NCBI GenBank assembly: GCA_015064065.1
Contig: SVSY01000003.1
Span: 1 to 45,674 of the forward strand
Direction: 5' to 3'
Length of the DNA stretch: 45,674 nucleotides
Source of the DNA: Oscillospiraceae bacterium
GTDB lineage: Bacteria; Bacillota; Clostridia; Oscillospirales; CAG-272
Shown: piece after piece, positions 7,209-16,494 of the stretch
Layout of the letters: the number at the start of each line of letters is the position of its first letter
How positions within the stretch are numbered: the first letter of the stretch is position 1
Notes under the pieces: model-generated
What the model was told of the DNA's origin: nothing
What the model saw: only the letters and a program-made list of their open reading frames with translations
Databases searched by the model: none
Position numbers and translations under genes: made by a program

Positions 7209-10001
7209 ATGAGAAGCGTTTTTATGAAGGTATTGTCGGTTATACTTGTGATTTTTATGCTTATGACTTTTGCCACAAGCTGTGGAAAGCAGGACAAGCA
7301 AGGAGAGGCGACCGAGAAGGCAACAGATCCGGAGGTCGACAAAAACGATAACGGAGATAAAGAAAGTATCAGCAAACCGCTTGGCGACAGAGTGCCGTAT
7401 GATCTCGGAAAGATACCGCTTGCACGTAGAGCGGCAAGCGAGGGGATGGTATTGCTCAAAAACGAGGATTCGGCTCTTCCCTTGATGCCTGAGGATAACG
7501 TTGCGCTTATTGGCGATGGAGTCAATAACCTTTACGGCGGTGGAACGGGATCGGGAAGTATGAAGGTCGATACTGTCAATCTGCTTGATGGAATGAAGAC
7601 AAAGCAAGGTGAAAACAAGCTTACGCTCAATAAGGAGCTCGTTTCTTCATATAGCAGAAGATATGATTATGTCCCGTCCTACAGTGATCTCAAGACGGCG
7701 AGCAAGGTGTCGGATACGGCGGTGTATACGATATGCAGATTGGCAGGAGAGGGTGGAGACCGTTCGTCGACTGCAGGAGACTACAGGCTTTCGGTAAACG
7801 AGAAAACGATGCTTGACAATCTCGTTTCGGTTGGATTTGAGAAGATAATAGTAGTGCTTAACGTGGGCGGAGTTATAGACACGACGAGCCTGCTCGCGTA
7901 TCCTCAGGTCAAGGCTATTCTTTTGTCTTGGCAACCGGGACAGTATGCGGGTGACGCTATTGCAGATGTGCTTGTCGGCGACGTAAATCCGAGTGGAAAA
8001 CTTGTCGATACCTTTGCTAAAAAATACGCGGATTATCCGTCTTCAAAAAACTTTAATGTGAGCACGGATCACGTTGATTATACTGAGGATATTTTCGTTG
8101 GATACCGCTATTTTGAGACATTTGATCCAAACTATGATACGGTCAATTTCGAATTTGGATTTGGACTTTCGTATACGACCTTTGAGTATTCGGACATATC
8201 TTTTGGTGTAGGAGAGGACGAAATAAGCGTTAGCGTGAAGGTGACGAATACGGGTGGCGTAAGTGGCAAAGAAAGCGTCCAGCTTTATTTCTCAGCGCCT
8301 CAGGGTAAGCTTGGTAAGCCTGCCAAGGAGCTTTGCGCTTTTGCAAAGACCGATCTGCTTGAGCCCGGTACGTCTCAGATTCTTACAATGACGGTAGATA
8401 TCGAAGAGCTTTCGAGCTATGACGATGTCGGAAAGGTACAAAGATCTGCATACGTTATCGAAGCGGGTGAATACGAATTTTTGCTCGGTTCATCGGTCAA
8501 AAACGTTACATCCGTTGGAAAATATACGGTGGCGGAGAACGTGATCACCCGTCAGCTCAGCGAACAGCTTCCCGCGCGTTTGCTTAATAAGAGATTGCTT
8601 GCCGACGGAAGCTACGAGGACGTATTCAGCGATCACGCGATCGAGGTCCTCACGTCACGCTCGGACAGGGTATGCATTGAAGCACCGGAGGAGATCATAC
8701 GCTTTGAAGAGCTTTACGAGCATCCGGAACTTATGGACAGCTTTCTGGCTCAGCTGACACCGCATCAGATGATAGATATGTGTTATGGAAATGCGGCATC
8801 ACTCGCGGGTGGAACGGGTGGTATAGGATACGTATTTGAATACGGTATCCCTTCCGTTGAGACTGCCGACGGTCCTGCGGGACTCAGAATTACAAATCCT
8901 TGCACCGCGTGGCCCGTAGCTACCTTGCTTGCGTGCACTTGGGATACGGATCTGCTTTACGAGATAGGCGAGCAGATAGGAGCGGAGGCAAAGAGAGAGG
9001 GCGTTGAGGTTTGGCTTGCACCCGCAGTAAACATTCACAGAGATCCGCTGTGCGGACGAAATTTTGAATATTACTCGGAAGATCCCTTCCTTTCGGGTAT
9101 GATGGCGGCATCTATAACAAATGCCGTGCAGAAAAACGGCGTAGGCGTTTGTATAAAGCATTTTGTCGGAAACGAGAAAGAGGGTAACCGAAATAATTCC
9201 GACAGTCGTATGTCAGAGCGCGCTTTGCGCGAGATATATCTCCGCCCGTTTGAGATAGCGATAAAAGAGGCTGATCCTTGGATGATGATGAGCTCTTACA
9301 ATTACGTTAACGGAGTCGAGACGGCAGAGAGCTATGCGCTTATGACCGAGATACTGCGTAATGAATGGGGCTACGGCGGAGTCGTATGCACCGACTGGGG
9401 CAATAATTCCGAGCTTTACCGAGAGCTTCTCGCAGGCAACGACGTTAAGATGCCAAATGCCGAGATCGCGGCTACTGTAAAGGCATATGACGACGGAATA
9501 CTCACGAGAGCCGTTCTTGAAGAGCACGCAGAGCGCATAGTCAGATTGCTTTTGAAGTTCAATAAGAAATTAGAACCATATGACGAAGCGCCTGCGATAG
9601 ATATTTCAGATATTGTTCCTACCGTGATAAGATCGGTGGATTATATCGGAACGAACGGCGGAAAAACAGAGAGATGTGAGGATATCGGAGGAACGGCGAA
9701 TACTACGAACAACGACAGAGGAAGATATATCTACTACAAGATAAACGTAGCGACTGAGGGCGAATATCAGGTCAAGCTGAGAATAGCAAGTCCCGAGGGC
9801 AAGGGCGGATTTGACGTATTGGTGGACGGTGAGATGCTTGCTTCCTTTAAAAATACCGAGGCTACAGGCGGTTGGCAGAAGTGGATAGAATCGAAAGAGG
9901 TACTTACGCTGACTCTTCCCAAAGGCGAACATCTTCTCAAGCTTTCATTTACAGAGAGCGCTATGAACTTAAACACAATGACGTTTATTCCTGTTAAATA
10001 A
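7209..10001 (+). CDS. Secreted lipoprotein beta-glycosidase, domain-permuted GH3 with C-terminal carbohydrate-binding module
   Basis: Predicted surface lipoprotein of 930 residues hydrolysing beta-linked glucosides or related sugars. A signal peptide ends in the lipobox FATSC. Domain order is reversed from most GH3: first the alpha/beta sandwich normally C-terminal (about 50-310, with GEGGDR at 180-185, Glu181 the candidate acid/base), then a fibronectin-III-like domain (about 335-410), then the TIM barrel (about 480-800) with GRNFEYYSEDP (Arg617), KHFVGNE and the nucleophile motif VCTDWG (Asp729). A CBM6-like module closes the protein (about 820-930). Reversed GH3 order is known from rumen Clostridia such as Ruminococcus albus. 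The ATG at 7209 has GAGGTG 5 bases upstream; the longer frame starts inside the promoter. Confidence 0.9.
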   Translation: MRSVFMKVLSVILVIFMLMTFATSCGKQDKQGEATEKATDPEVDKNDNGDKESISKPLGDRVPYDLGKIPLARRAASEGMVLLKNEDSALPLMPEDNVALIGDGVNNLYGGGTGSGSMKVDTVNLLDGMKTKQGENKLTLNKELVSSYSRRYDYVPSYSDLKTASKVSDTAVYTICRLAGEGGDRSSTAGDYRLSVNEKTMLDNLVSVGFEKIIVVLNVGGVIDTTSLLAYPQVKAILLSWQPGQYAGDAIADVLVGDVNPSGKLVDTFAKKYADYPSSKNFNVSTDHVDYTEDIFVGYRYFETFDPNYDTVNFEFGFGLSYTTFEYSDISFGVGEDEISVSVKVTNTGGVSGKESVQLYFSAPQGKLGKPAKELCAFAKTDLLEPGTSQILTMTVDIEELSSYDDVGKVQRSAYVIEAGEYEFLLGSSVKNVTSVGKYTVAENVITRQLSEQLPARLLNKRLLADGSYEDVFSDHAIEVLTSRSDRVCIEAPEEIIRFEELYEHPELMDSFLAQLTPHQMIDMCYGNAASLAGGTGGIGYVFEYGIPSVETADGPAGLRITNPCTAWPVATLLACTWDTDLLYEIGEQIGAEAKREGVEVWLAPAVNIHRDPLCGRNFEYYSEDPFLSGMMAASITNAVQKNGVGVCIKHFVGNEKEGNRNNSDSRMSERALREIYLRPFEIAIKEADPWMMMSSYNYVNGVETAESYALMTEILRNEWGYGGVVCTDWGNNSELYRELLAGNDVKMPNAEIAATVKAYDDGILTRAVLEEHAERIVRLLLKFNKKLEPYDEAPAIDISDIVPTVIRSVDYIGTNGGKTERCEDIGGTANTTNNDRGRYIYYKINVATEGEYQVKLRIASPEGKGGFDVLVDGEMLASFKNTEATGGWQKWIESKEVLTLTLPKGEHLLKLSFTESAMNLNTMTFIPVK

Positions 10002-10044
10002 TAGTTATAGAATTGCATAAGATGTTAAATTTTAATAAAAATGA

Positions 10045-10073
10045 TTGACGAAATTGCCGTAATATGATAAAAT
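10045..10073 (+). promoter_or_regulatory. Promoter of the second GH3 gene
   Basis: TTGACG (10045-10050), 17 bases, TAAAAT (10068-10073), extended -10 TGA. TAAAATATATCTAC is identical to the first GH3 promoter, suggesting that the promoter was duplicated with the gene and that both respond to the same signal. Confidence 0.75.
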
Positions 10074-10108
10074 ATATCTACCTATAATCAGATCGGAGAG
10101 GTGATTTT

Positions 10109-12934
10109 ATGAAGAAAGATCTTGTTTTCAGGATAATTTCCTGCATATTGCTTTTGTCGATGCTTGCCGCGACCTTCGTTGGCTGCTCGAAAAAGAAGGA
10201 TGAGACGCCTAAAGAGACTCAGCCTGAGGCTACCGAAGCGCCTACCGAAGACGTAACGGAGCCTGTTGAAGAGGAAGAGGAGGAAGAGTTGGATCTTCGC
10301 CATCCCGCAAACAGACGTTACGAGTATTCGGACACTATTCCGCTTTCACAAGCCGCAGCGGCAGAAGGAATGGTCCTGCTTAAAAACGAGGACGAGGTGC
10401 TTCCGCTTATTTACGACGAAAACGTCGCTTTGTTCGGAAATGCCGTAATGAACCTCGTGGACGGAGCTGCGGGCTCTGCAAACGTTAACAACTCCCATAC
10501 CGTCAGCCTTCTCGAAGGAATGCTTGAAAAGCAGGCTGAAGAGAAGATAAGCGTGAACGAGCAGATGGCAGTTGCTTATGCCCAGATCGAGAATTACGTA
10601 CCTACCTTGGAAGAGCTCAAGGAGGCTCGCAAGGAGTCTAACGTTGCTGTGTATACCGTTACCCGTAATTCGAAGGACGGATCTGACCGCGACGACGTTC
10701 TCGGCGATTATTATCTGTCTGCCGACGAGATCAAGATGATAGAAAGCATTATCGAGGCAGGTTTTGACGACGTGATCGTAGTAGTCAATTCGGGAGGTAT
10801 CATAGATACCACTAAGATGCTTTCATATCCTGAGGTGAAGGCGATACTTTTTGCTTGGCTCCCCGGTGAGTACGGCGGTGCTGCTATCTCTGACATACTC
10901 GTTGGCGATATAACTCCGAGCGGAAAGCTTACCGATACGCTTGCAAAGCGATATAAGGACTATCCTTCATATACGACTTCCTCGGATAAGAAGTTTACCG
11001 ATTATAAGGAAGATATTTACGTAGGTTACAGATATTTCGAGACCTTTGATGCCGGCTATAAGACGGTAAATTTTGAGTTTGGATTTGGACTTTCGTATAC
11101 CGAATTTGAGTTCTCCGATGCGGAATTTAATTTCGAGGGCGATATTCTAACCGTGACCTGCAAGATAACCAACACGGGCAAATACACGGGTAAAGAAACG
11201 GCACAGCTCTATTTCTCCGCACCTCAGGGCGAGCTTGGAAAGCCTGCAAAGGAGCTTTGTGCCTTCGCAAAAACGAGGACCCTCCGTCCCGGAGAATCTC
11301 AGACGATAGCTATGTCCGTTGATATAAATGATTTCGCAAGCTATGACGATACAGGAAAGGTGCAGAAATCCGCTTATGTACTTGAGGCAGGAGAGTACGA
11401 GCTCTATCTCGGCTCGTCTATACGCCACGCTCAGCAGTCGGGTCTCGGATGTATGTTTACTCAGGACGAGACTGTAGTGGTGGAGCAGCTTTCGGAGCAG
11501 CTTCCCGCAAGACTTCTTAAGCAGAGATTGCTCGCAAACGGAGAGTACGAGAATATTTACAGAGAATATGAAATAGAGGAGCTTACCGCAAAGAGCGAAT
11601 GGAAGAGTGTTGAAGCACCCGCTGATACGGTAACTCTTGCAGACGTCAAGGATGATGCGTCGCTTATGCCCGCGTTCGTTGCACAGTTCACACCTCTTGA
11701 GCTTGTAAGAATGATATATGCTCATTCCGCAAAGGTAACGGGAGGCGAGGGAACGACCGAGCCGATGAGTAAGTACGGAGTTCCTTATATAAACACTGCA
11801 GACGGAACTGCAGGACTTCGTTTGTCACAATCCTGCACCGAATATCCCGTACAAACTGCACTTGGATGTACTTGGAACGTTGAGCTTCTTGAGAAGGTCG
11901 GTAAGGCAATAGCTAAGGAAGCAAAGGAAAAGCAGGTCCATATGTGGCTTGCACCCGCGGCAAATATTCACCGTGACCCGCTTGGAGGAGCAAACTTCGA
12001 GTTCTTCTCTGAGGATCCTTATCTTTCGGGAATCCTCGCTTCTGCGATCGTAAAGGGAGTTCAGAAGGAAGGCGTTGCTGCTTGCGTTAAGCATCTTGTA
12101 GGAAACGAAAAGGAGCTTAACCGTCAGGGCAACGATAGCAGAATGTCTGAAAGAGCTTTGCGCGAGATATATCTCCGCCCATTCCAAATAACCGTTGAAG
12201 AGGCTGACCCGTGGATGATGATGACATCGTATAATCTTATAAACGGTGTTAAAGCATCTGCAAGCTATTCGCTTCTGACCGAAATAGTCCGCAACGAGTG
12301 GGGCTATGAAGGTGTAATTTGTACCGACAGAAAGGTAAACACGCATCTTATTAACGAGCTTCTCGCAGGCTCGGATCTCAAGCTTCCTACAGGTGAGAGA
12401 GATGAAACGGTCAAGGCTTTCGAAGAAGGAAAGCTTACTCGCGCACTTCTTGAGGAGCACGCTGCAAGAGTTCTCGAACTCGTTATCAAGACTGCAGAGG
12501 TCAAGGACGAGACTATAGAGATAAGCGGAACGGCTAACAGCGTATTCAAGTCGGTAGACTTTGCACAGAAGAGCGACGGAATAGCTGTCGAAGATTGCAA
12601 GGATGAAGGCGGCACGCAGAATACAGGCGGTAACAGTAAAGATCAGTATCTCGTTTACAATCTTACCGTAAGACGAGCTATGGAATACGACGTTGCCGTA
12701 AGAGTAGCAAGCCCCGACGGTGCAGGCGCGTTCGACTTCTATATTGACAACAAGAAGGTCGCAAGCTATGATAACTCGACTGCAACGGGCGATTGGCAGA
12801 AGTGGGCAACGGCAGAGAATAAGGTCAGAATTTCGCTCCCCGCAGGCATACATACTCTTAAGATAGTATTTACCGAGGACGGATTGAACTTCAATACGCT
12901 TACTTTTACACCCGTACCTGCAGAGGCAGAATAA
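10109..12934 (+). CDS. GH3-like lipoprotein paralogue, probably catalytically impaired
   Basis: A 941-residue paralogue of the preceding gene with the same permuted order: lipobox FVGCS, acidic linker, alpha/beta sandwich, fibronectin-III-like domain, TIM barrel, CBM6-like C-terminus. Key positions differ. The motif GEGGDR is KDGSDR here (candidate acid/base Glu becomes Asp190), GRNFE is GANFE (Arg becomes Ala628), and TDWG is TDRK (Asp740 kept, Trp becomes Arg741). The surrounding fold motifs (KHLVGNE, SEDPYLSG, DSRMSERALREIYLRPF) are well preserved, so the protein is maintained rather than decaying. It may bind sugar without cleaving it, or act on a different substrate. GAGAGGTG lies 6 bases before the ATG. 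It has its own promoter and terminator. Confidence 0.88.
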   Translation: MKKDLVFRIISCILLLSMLAATFVGCSKKKDETPKETQPEATEAPTEDVTEPVEEEEEEELDLRHPANRRYEYSDTIPLSQAAAAEGMVLLKNEDEVLPLIYDENVALFGNAVMNLVDGAAGSANVNNSHTVSLLEGMLEKQAEEKISVNEQMAVAYAQIENYVPTLEELKEARKESNVAVYTVTRNSKDGSDRDDVLGDYYLSADEIKMIESIIEAGFDDVIVVVNSGGIIDTTKMLSYPEVKAILFAWLPGEYGGAAISDILVGDITPSGKLTDTLAKRYKDYPSYTTSSDKKFTDYKEDIYVGYRYFETFDAGYKTVNFEFGFGLSYTEFEFSDAEFNFEGDILTVTCKITNTGKYTGKETAQLYFSAPQGELGKPAKELCAFAKTRTLRPGESQTIAMSVDINDFASYDDTGKVQKSAYVLEAGEYELYLGSSIRHAQQSGLGCMFTQDETVVVEQLSEQLPARLLKQRLLANGEYENIYREYEIEELTAKSEWKSVEAPADTVTLADVKDDASLMPAFVAQFTPLELVRMIYAHSAKVTGGEGTTEPMSKYGVPYINTADGTAGLRLSQSCTEYPVQTALGCTWNVELLEKVGKAIAKEAKEKQVHMWLAPAANIHRDPLGGANFEFFSEDPYLSGILASAIVKGVQKEGVAACVKHLVGNEKELNRQGNDSRMSERALREIYLRPFQITVEEADPWMMMTSYNLINGVKASASYSLLTEIVRNEWGYEGVICTDRKVNTHLINELLAGSDLKLPTGERDETVKAFEEGKLTRALLEEHAARVLELVIKTAEVKDETIEISGTANSVFKSVDFAQKSDGIAVEDCKDEGGTQNTGGNSKDQYLVYNLTVRRAMEYDVAVRVASPDGAGAFDFYIDNKKVASYDNSTATGDWQKWATAENKVRISLPAGIHTLKIVFTEDGLNFNTLTFTPVPAEAE

Positions 12935-12940
12935 TAAAAC

Positions 12941-12980
12941 TAAGGAGCGACTGAAAAAACAGCCGCTCCTTTAAATTTTT
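12941..12980 (+). terminator. Terminator of the second GH3 gene
   Basis: AAGGAGCG-A-CTG pairs with CAG-C-CGCTCCTT over an A-rich loop, followed by TTAAATTTTT. Confidence 0.8.
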
Positions 12981-13012
12981 AGCCTGAAAAAGTAAAAATT
13001 TTATAAAAACTA

Positions 13013-13041
13013 TTGCAAAATCAATAAAAATATATTATTAT
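13013..13041 (+). promoter_or_regulatory. Probable ftsZ promoter
   Basis: TTGCAA (13013-13018), 17 bases, TATTAT (13036-13041), 41 bases before the chosen ATG. AT-rich surroundings make alternatives possible. Confidence 0.55.
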
Positions 13042-13082
13042 ATAAGTGGAAGAATTTTTTGAATAACGGAGGACGTGTATAT

Positions 13083-14135
13083 ATGATTTTTGAGCAGACT
13101 GCAAGCAAGGATTACGGAGTAGATATAAGAGTAGTAGGCGTAGGCGGCGGAGGAAGCAACGCGGTAAACCGAATGATCGCATCGGGACTTCAGGGCGTCG
13201 AATTCATCGCGATCAATACCGATAAGCAGGCACTTCGCAAGTGCACCGCTCCCACACAGCTTGCCATAGGCGAAAAGATAACTAACGGATTTGGCGCAGG
13301 CTCTAACCCCGAGATAGGTAAGAGAGCGGCAGACGAGGCATATAACGAGATAAAGAAGCTCCTTTCGGGTGCAGATATGGTATTTCTCACCGCGGGAATG
13401 GGCGGCGGAACGGGAACGGGTGCTACTCCTATCGTCGCTAAGGCTGCAAGAGAGATGGACATTCTAACCGTCGGTGTTGTTACAACTCCTTTCGGATTTG
13501 AGGGCAAGAAGAGAATGAATCAGGCAAGCGAGGGCATCGAGGAGATATCTCAGTACGTTGACTCGCTCGTAGTCATTCCCAACGACAGACTTAAGCTCGT
13601 ATCCGATGCAAGAATAACTCTTGCAAACGCTTTCTCTGAGGCTGACGACGTGCTCCGCCGCGGAGTTCAAAGTATTTCTGACCTTATCAACGTACCCGGA
13701 TTTATCAATATAGACTTTGCTGACGTTACCTCGGTACTCGCAGACTCGGGCGTTGCATATATGGGTATGGGACGCGCAAACGGAAAGGACAAGGCTCAGG
13801 AGGCTGCTACTATGGCTATAACGAGTCCTCTCCTTGAGACCTCTATCAAGGGTGCAAAGGGAGTTATCATAAGCATTTCGGCTTCTTCTGACGTAGGACT
13901 TGAGGACGTTGATATCGCATCTACTATGATAGCTAACGAGTGCAATCCCGACGCAAGCGTCATTTGGGGCGTTGCGTTTGATCCTGATCTTGAGGACGAG
14001 ATGAGAATAACCATCATCGCGGCAAATTTCGAGCCCGTCGAGACCGAGGCTACGGTAGAAGTAGTTGAGGAGAAGAAGGAAGAGAAGGAAGCTCCCAAGA
14101 AGCAGGAAGACGATTTCTTCGCAGGAATGTTTTAA
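13083..14135 (+). CDS. ftsZ: Cell division GTPase FtsZ, short form with atypical C-terminal peptide
   Basis: FtsZ polymerises with GTP into the division ring. The 350-residue protein has [20 protein letters not shown], the tubulin signature [12 protein letters not shown] at about 100-111, NDRLKLVSD, and the T7-loop INIDFADV whose Asp completes the GTPase site of the next subunit. The globular core is complete. The usual C-terminal conserved peptide (acidic, then IPxFLRxR, which binds FtsA/SepF/ZapA-type partners) is not visible; the protein ends in a Glu/Lys linker and [15 protein letters not shown] lies 9 bases before the ATG at 13083. The gene stands alone, away from any dcw cluster, flanked by glycosidases, so it could be a second FtsZ of the genome. 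Confidence 0.92.
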   Translation: MIFEQTASKDYGVDIRVVGVGGGGSNAVNRMIASGLQGVEFIAINTDKQALRKCTAPTQLAIGEKITNGFGAGSNPEIGKRAADEAYNEIKKLLSGADMVFLTAGMGGGTGTGATPIVAKAAREMDILTVGVVTTPFGFEGKKRMNQASEGIEEISQYVDSLVVIPNDRLKLVSDARITLANAFSEADDVLRRGVQSISDLINVPGFINIDFADVTSVLADSGVAYMGMGRANGKDKAQEAATMAITSPLLETSIKGAKGVIISISASSDVGLEDVDIASTMIANECNPDASVIWGVAFDPDLEDEMRITIIAANFEPVETEATVEVVEEKKEEKEAPKKQEDDFFAGMF

Positions 14136-14148
14136 TTGAAAGATAAAA

Positions 14149-14183
14149 GCGAGGCTTGATCAATCAAGCCTCGCAATTTTTTT
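14149..14183. terminator. Bidirectional terminator between ftsZ and the GH4 gene
   Basis: GCGAGGCTTGAT and ATCAAGCCTCGC form a perfect 12-bp stem. T-rich tracts follow it on both strands, so it can end ftsZ (+) and the GH4 gene (-). Confidence 0.88.
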
Positions 14184-14235
14184 TGATAGTGTTTATGCTT
14201 TTTCGCAGTGCTTATTCGTCCAAGGAAGCGCGCCG

Positions 14236-15561
14236 TCAAGCCTTATACCAAGGCAGATAATCCTTGTTCTGCTCAAGCATTTCGGTGACCATTTGCTGAA
14301 TTTCATCAAGCGTCAGGACCGCAGAGGTGAGCGGGTCAAATGCACAAGCCCAAAATACTTTTCTTGCATCGCCCTCAAGCGCTGCCTGAACTGCGAGCTC
14401 TTCGCAACGAGCGGTAGTGTTGATAAGAACTGCAAGCTGATCGGGAAGCGCACCTACCGCTACCGACTCAAGACTGTTTTTGCTTGCTACCACGGGTACT
14501 TCTACACAGCAACCGTAGGGAAGATTGTCGATAAGATTGAAGTTGCGGACGTTGCCGTTGAATTTGAATATGGTGTTATCTCCGAATACCGCATTGAAGA
14601 TATATGCCGCGTACTCACCGCCGCGCGAAAGATCAAGCTCCTCGTCGGGCTTGTTGAGAAAATCGTTGATGTCATTTCTCCAATTATCCTTTCGTGCCGT
14701 ATAGGTATCAAGGATATACGCGTGCTTGCCGGGATTCCAATTAGTGCCGTTTGTGCAATACTTGTCGATGAGGTCAGCACGCTTGCGGTACCAGGAAACG
14801 TATTCACTGTTGTGACCACTACTTTCGGTAACGTAATAGTCGAGGTTGAGGAACATATTGTTACGGACTTGTTCAGCATTAAGTATTTCGGGATCTTTCA
14901 TAGCTTCCTTGAGAAGAGGATACATATCCTTTCCGTTCCACTTGAGGTCAAGATAGAAAGCCTGATGGTTTACACCCGCGCAGGTGTAAGTGACGTCCTT
15001 GGGGTCAGCTCCCACCCATCTTGCAAGCATTCCTGCAGTGCCTTGAACGCTGTGGCAAAGACCCGTTATCTTAAGATTCGGGAATTTTTCCTGCATTGCA
15101 CGGCACAGCATAGCCATGGGATTTGTGTAGTTAAGGAATATTGCATTAGGACAGTATTTTTCGATATCAGCACAAATGTCGAGCATTACGGGAATGGTAC
15201 GCAAAGCACGGAAAATTCCTGCAGGACCGCGGGTGTCACCAACGTTTATGTCAACACCGTACTTTTTGGGAATGAGAATGTCGTGCTGCCATACCTCAAC
15301 ATCACCCGAAAGTATAGTGCAGAGAACACCGTCAGCACCCTTGAGCGCTTCAACTCTGTCGGTAGTTGCGGTTATCTTTGCGGGATAGTTTCCTGCTTTT
15401 ACTATCTTTTCGCAGGCGCGCTTTATGTAATCAAGACGTTCCTCGTCGATATCCATAAGAGCGATCTCAGCGTCGGCAAAAGCGGGAAAGGTTAAAAGGT
15501 CTTTTACAAGAGTGCGGGTAAAGCCGAAGCTTCCACCGCCGATAAATGCAAATTTTTTCAT
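14236..15561 (-). CDS. melA: Family GH4 alpha-galactosidase (MelA type)
   Basis: GH4 enzymes cleave glycosides by an oxidation-elimination route that needs NAD+ and a divalent metal, usually Mn2+. The 441-residue cytoplasmic protein begins with the NAD-binding [13 protein letters not shown]. It has NYTNPMAM, then GLCHSVQGT and [13 protein letters not shown]; the Cys/His pair in these is the metal site. These two motifs match MelA-type alpha-galactosidases rather than 6-phospho-alpha-glucosidases. AAAGGAG lies 7 bases before the ATG. It diverges from an AraC-family regulator that probably controls it. Alpha-glucosidase or galacturonidase activity of the same subfamily is the main alternative. 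Confidence 0.9.
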   Translation of the reverse strand: MKKFAFIGGGSFGFTRTLVKDLLTFPAFADAEIALMDIDEERLDYIKRACEKIVKAGNYPAKITATTDRVEALKGADGVLCTILSGDVEVWQHDILIPKKYGVDINVGDTRGPAGIFRALRTIPVMLDICADIEKYCPNAIFLNYTNPMAMLCRAMQEKFPNLKITGLCHSVQGTAGMLARWVGADPKDVTYTCAGVNHQAFYLDLKWNGKDMYPLLKEAMKDPEILNAEQVRNNMFLNLDYYVTESSGHNSEYVSWYRKRADLIDKYCTNGTNWNPGKHAYILDTYTARKDNWRNDINDFLNKPDEELDLSRGGEYAAYIFNAVFGDNTIFKFNGNVRNFNLIDNLPYGCCVEVPVVASKNSLESVAVGALPDQLAVLINTTARCEELAVQAALEGDARKVFWACAFDPLTSAVLTLDEIQQMVTEMLEQNKDYLPWYKA

Positions 15562-15593
15562 ATCAGAACTCCTTTCGTTCTTTAACTGATTAA

Positions 15594-15622
15594 AGTTTAA
15601 CGCAAAAATATTATTTTGTCTA
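15594..15622 (-). promoter_or_regulatory. Candidate promoter of the GH4 gene
   Basis: On the reverse strand TAGACA and TAAACT are 17 bases apart. Its -35 nearly abuts the -35 of the divergent araC-type gene, so one operator could control both. Weak -10 suggests a need for an activator. Confidence 0.45.
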
Positions 15623-15652
15623 TTGATTTTTGTCGCAGGTTTATGGTATAAT
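15623..15652 (+). promoter_or_regulatory. Promoter of the AraC-family regulator
   Basis: TTGATT (15623-15628), 18 bases, TATAAT (15647-15652) with extended -10 TGG, 23 bases before the ATG. Confidence 0.7.
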
Positions 15653-15675
15653 GTCTACAAAGCGAGGTGGATCTT

Positions 15676-16494
15676 ATGAGTAATGCTTGCAATATGACTA
15701 TAGAGCTTCCAAAAAAACAATATCAAGGACTCATTCCCGTGAGCAGCGGGGAAGAAAGATGCGCCCCCAATCATTATTGGGGCGCGGGTGTTAGGGATAC
15801 CTATCTTATACACTACGTGATATCGGGAAAGGGCATTTTTTACTGCGGTACGGGGAAATATACTGTTCGGCGAGGTCAGGCATTCGTTATCTTTCCCGGT
15901 ACGATAGTTAAATACCAAGCCGACTCGAAAGATCCGTGGCATTATGCGTGGGTGTCATTTAACGGAGATGAAACAAAAGAGATATTTGCTCAGGCAAAGA
16001 TAACTTTACAGTCTCCCGTGCTAAATCTTAGCGACGCGGAGAGTGTTATAGGAATTTTAAAGGATATGCCTTCTGAGCGAAGTGCGGATATGGCAAATAA
16101 TCTGAAATTCTGTGCAAGGTTATATGAGTTTTTGTCTCTGCTTTTGAGTTCAAACAAAATAGAAAAGAGTACAGAAAACGCATATCTTACTACTGCACGG
16201 CGTTATATAAAAGCTCACTACAGTGAAGATATTACCGTAGAACAGGTCGCGTCGCATATAGGAATAAGCCGAAAATATCTATTCGCCATTTTTAAAAAGT
16301 CTCTTGGAATATCTCCAAAGGAATATATAATAGAATGTCGCTTAAAGAGAGCAAAAGAATTTCTTTCCGACCGCGAGCTGTCTGTTGCGAACATAGCCTA
16401 TTCCGTAGGCTATAAGGACCCTCTCAATTTTTCAAAAATGTTCAAGCTAAAAACGGGAAGCTCTCCAAGCGAGTACCGAGAAAATATGCTTTAA
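15676..16494 (+). CDS. AraC/XylS-family regulator with N-terminal cupin sensor
   Basis: A 272-residue regulator. The N-terminal half (about 20-110) is an AraC-type sugar-binding cupin with HYVISGKGIFYCG, YTVRRGQAFVIFPG and WHYAWVSFNG. The C-terminal 100 residues hold two helix-turn-helix motifs: ITVEQVASHIGISRKYLFAIFKK and LSVANIAYSVGYKDPLNFSKMFK, ending GSSPSEYR as usual. The ATG at 15676 is preceded by GCGAGGTGG with 5 bases spacing; an in-frame GTG at 15667 lies inside that ribosome site and is rejected. Divergent orientation next to the GH4 alpha-galactosidase suggests that it activates that gene in response to an alpha-galactoside, as MelR and RafR/MsmR-type regulators do. Confidence 0.92.
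   Translation: MSNACNMTIELPKKQYQGLIPVSSGEERCAPNHYWGAGVRDTYLIHYVISGKGIFYCGTGKYTVRRGQAFVIFPGTIVKYQADSKDPWHYAWVSFNGDETKEIFAQAKITLQSPVLNLSDAESVIGILKDMPSERSADMANNLKFCARLYEFLSLLLSSNKIEKSTENAYLTTARRYIKAHYSEDITVEQVASHIGISRKYLFAIFKKSLGISPKEYIIECRLKRAKEFLSDRELSVANIAYSVGYKDPLNFSKMFKLKTGSSPSEYRENML

Noticed and set aside
14293..15495. 400-codon plus-strand frame opposite the GH4 gene
   Set aside because: The reverse strand encodes a complete GH4 enzyme with NAD and metal motifs; the plus frame has none.
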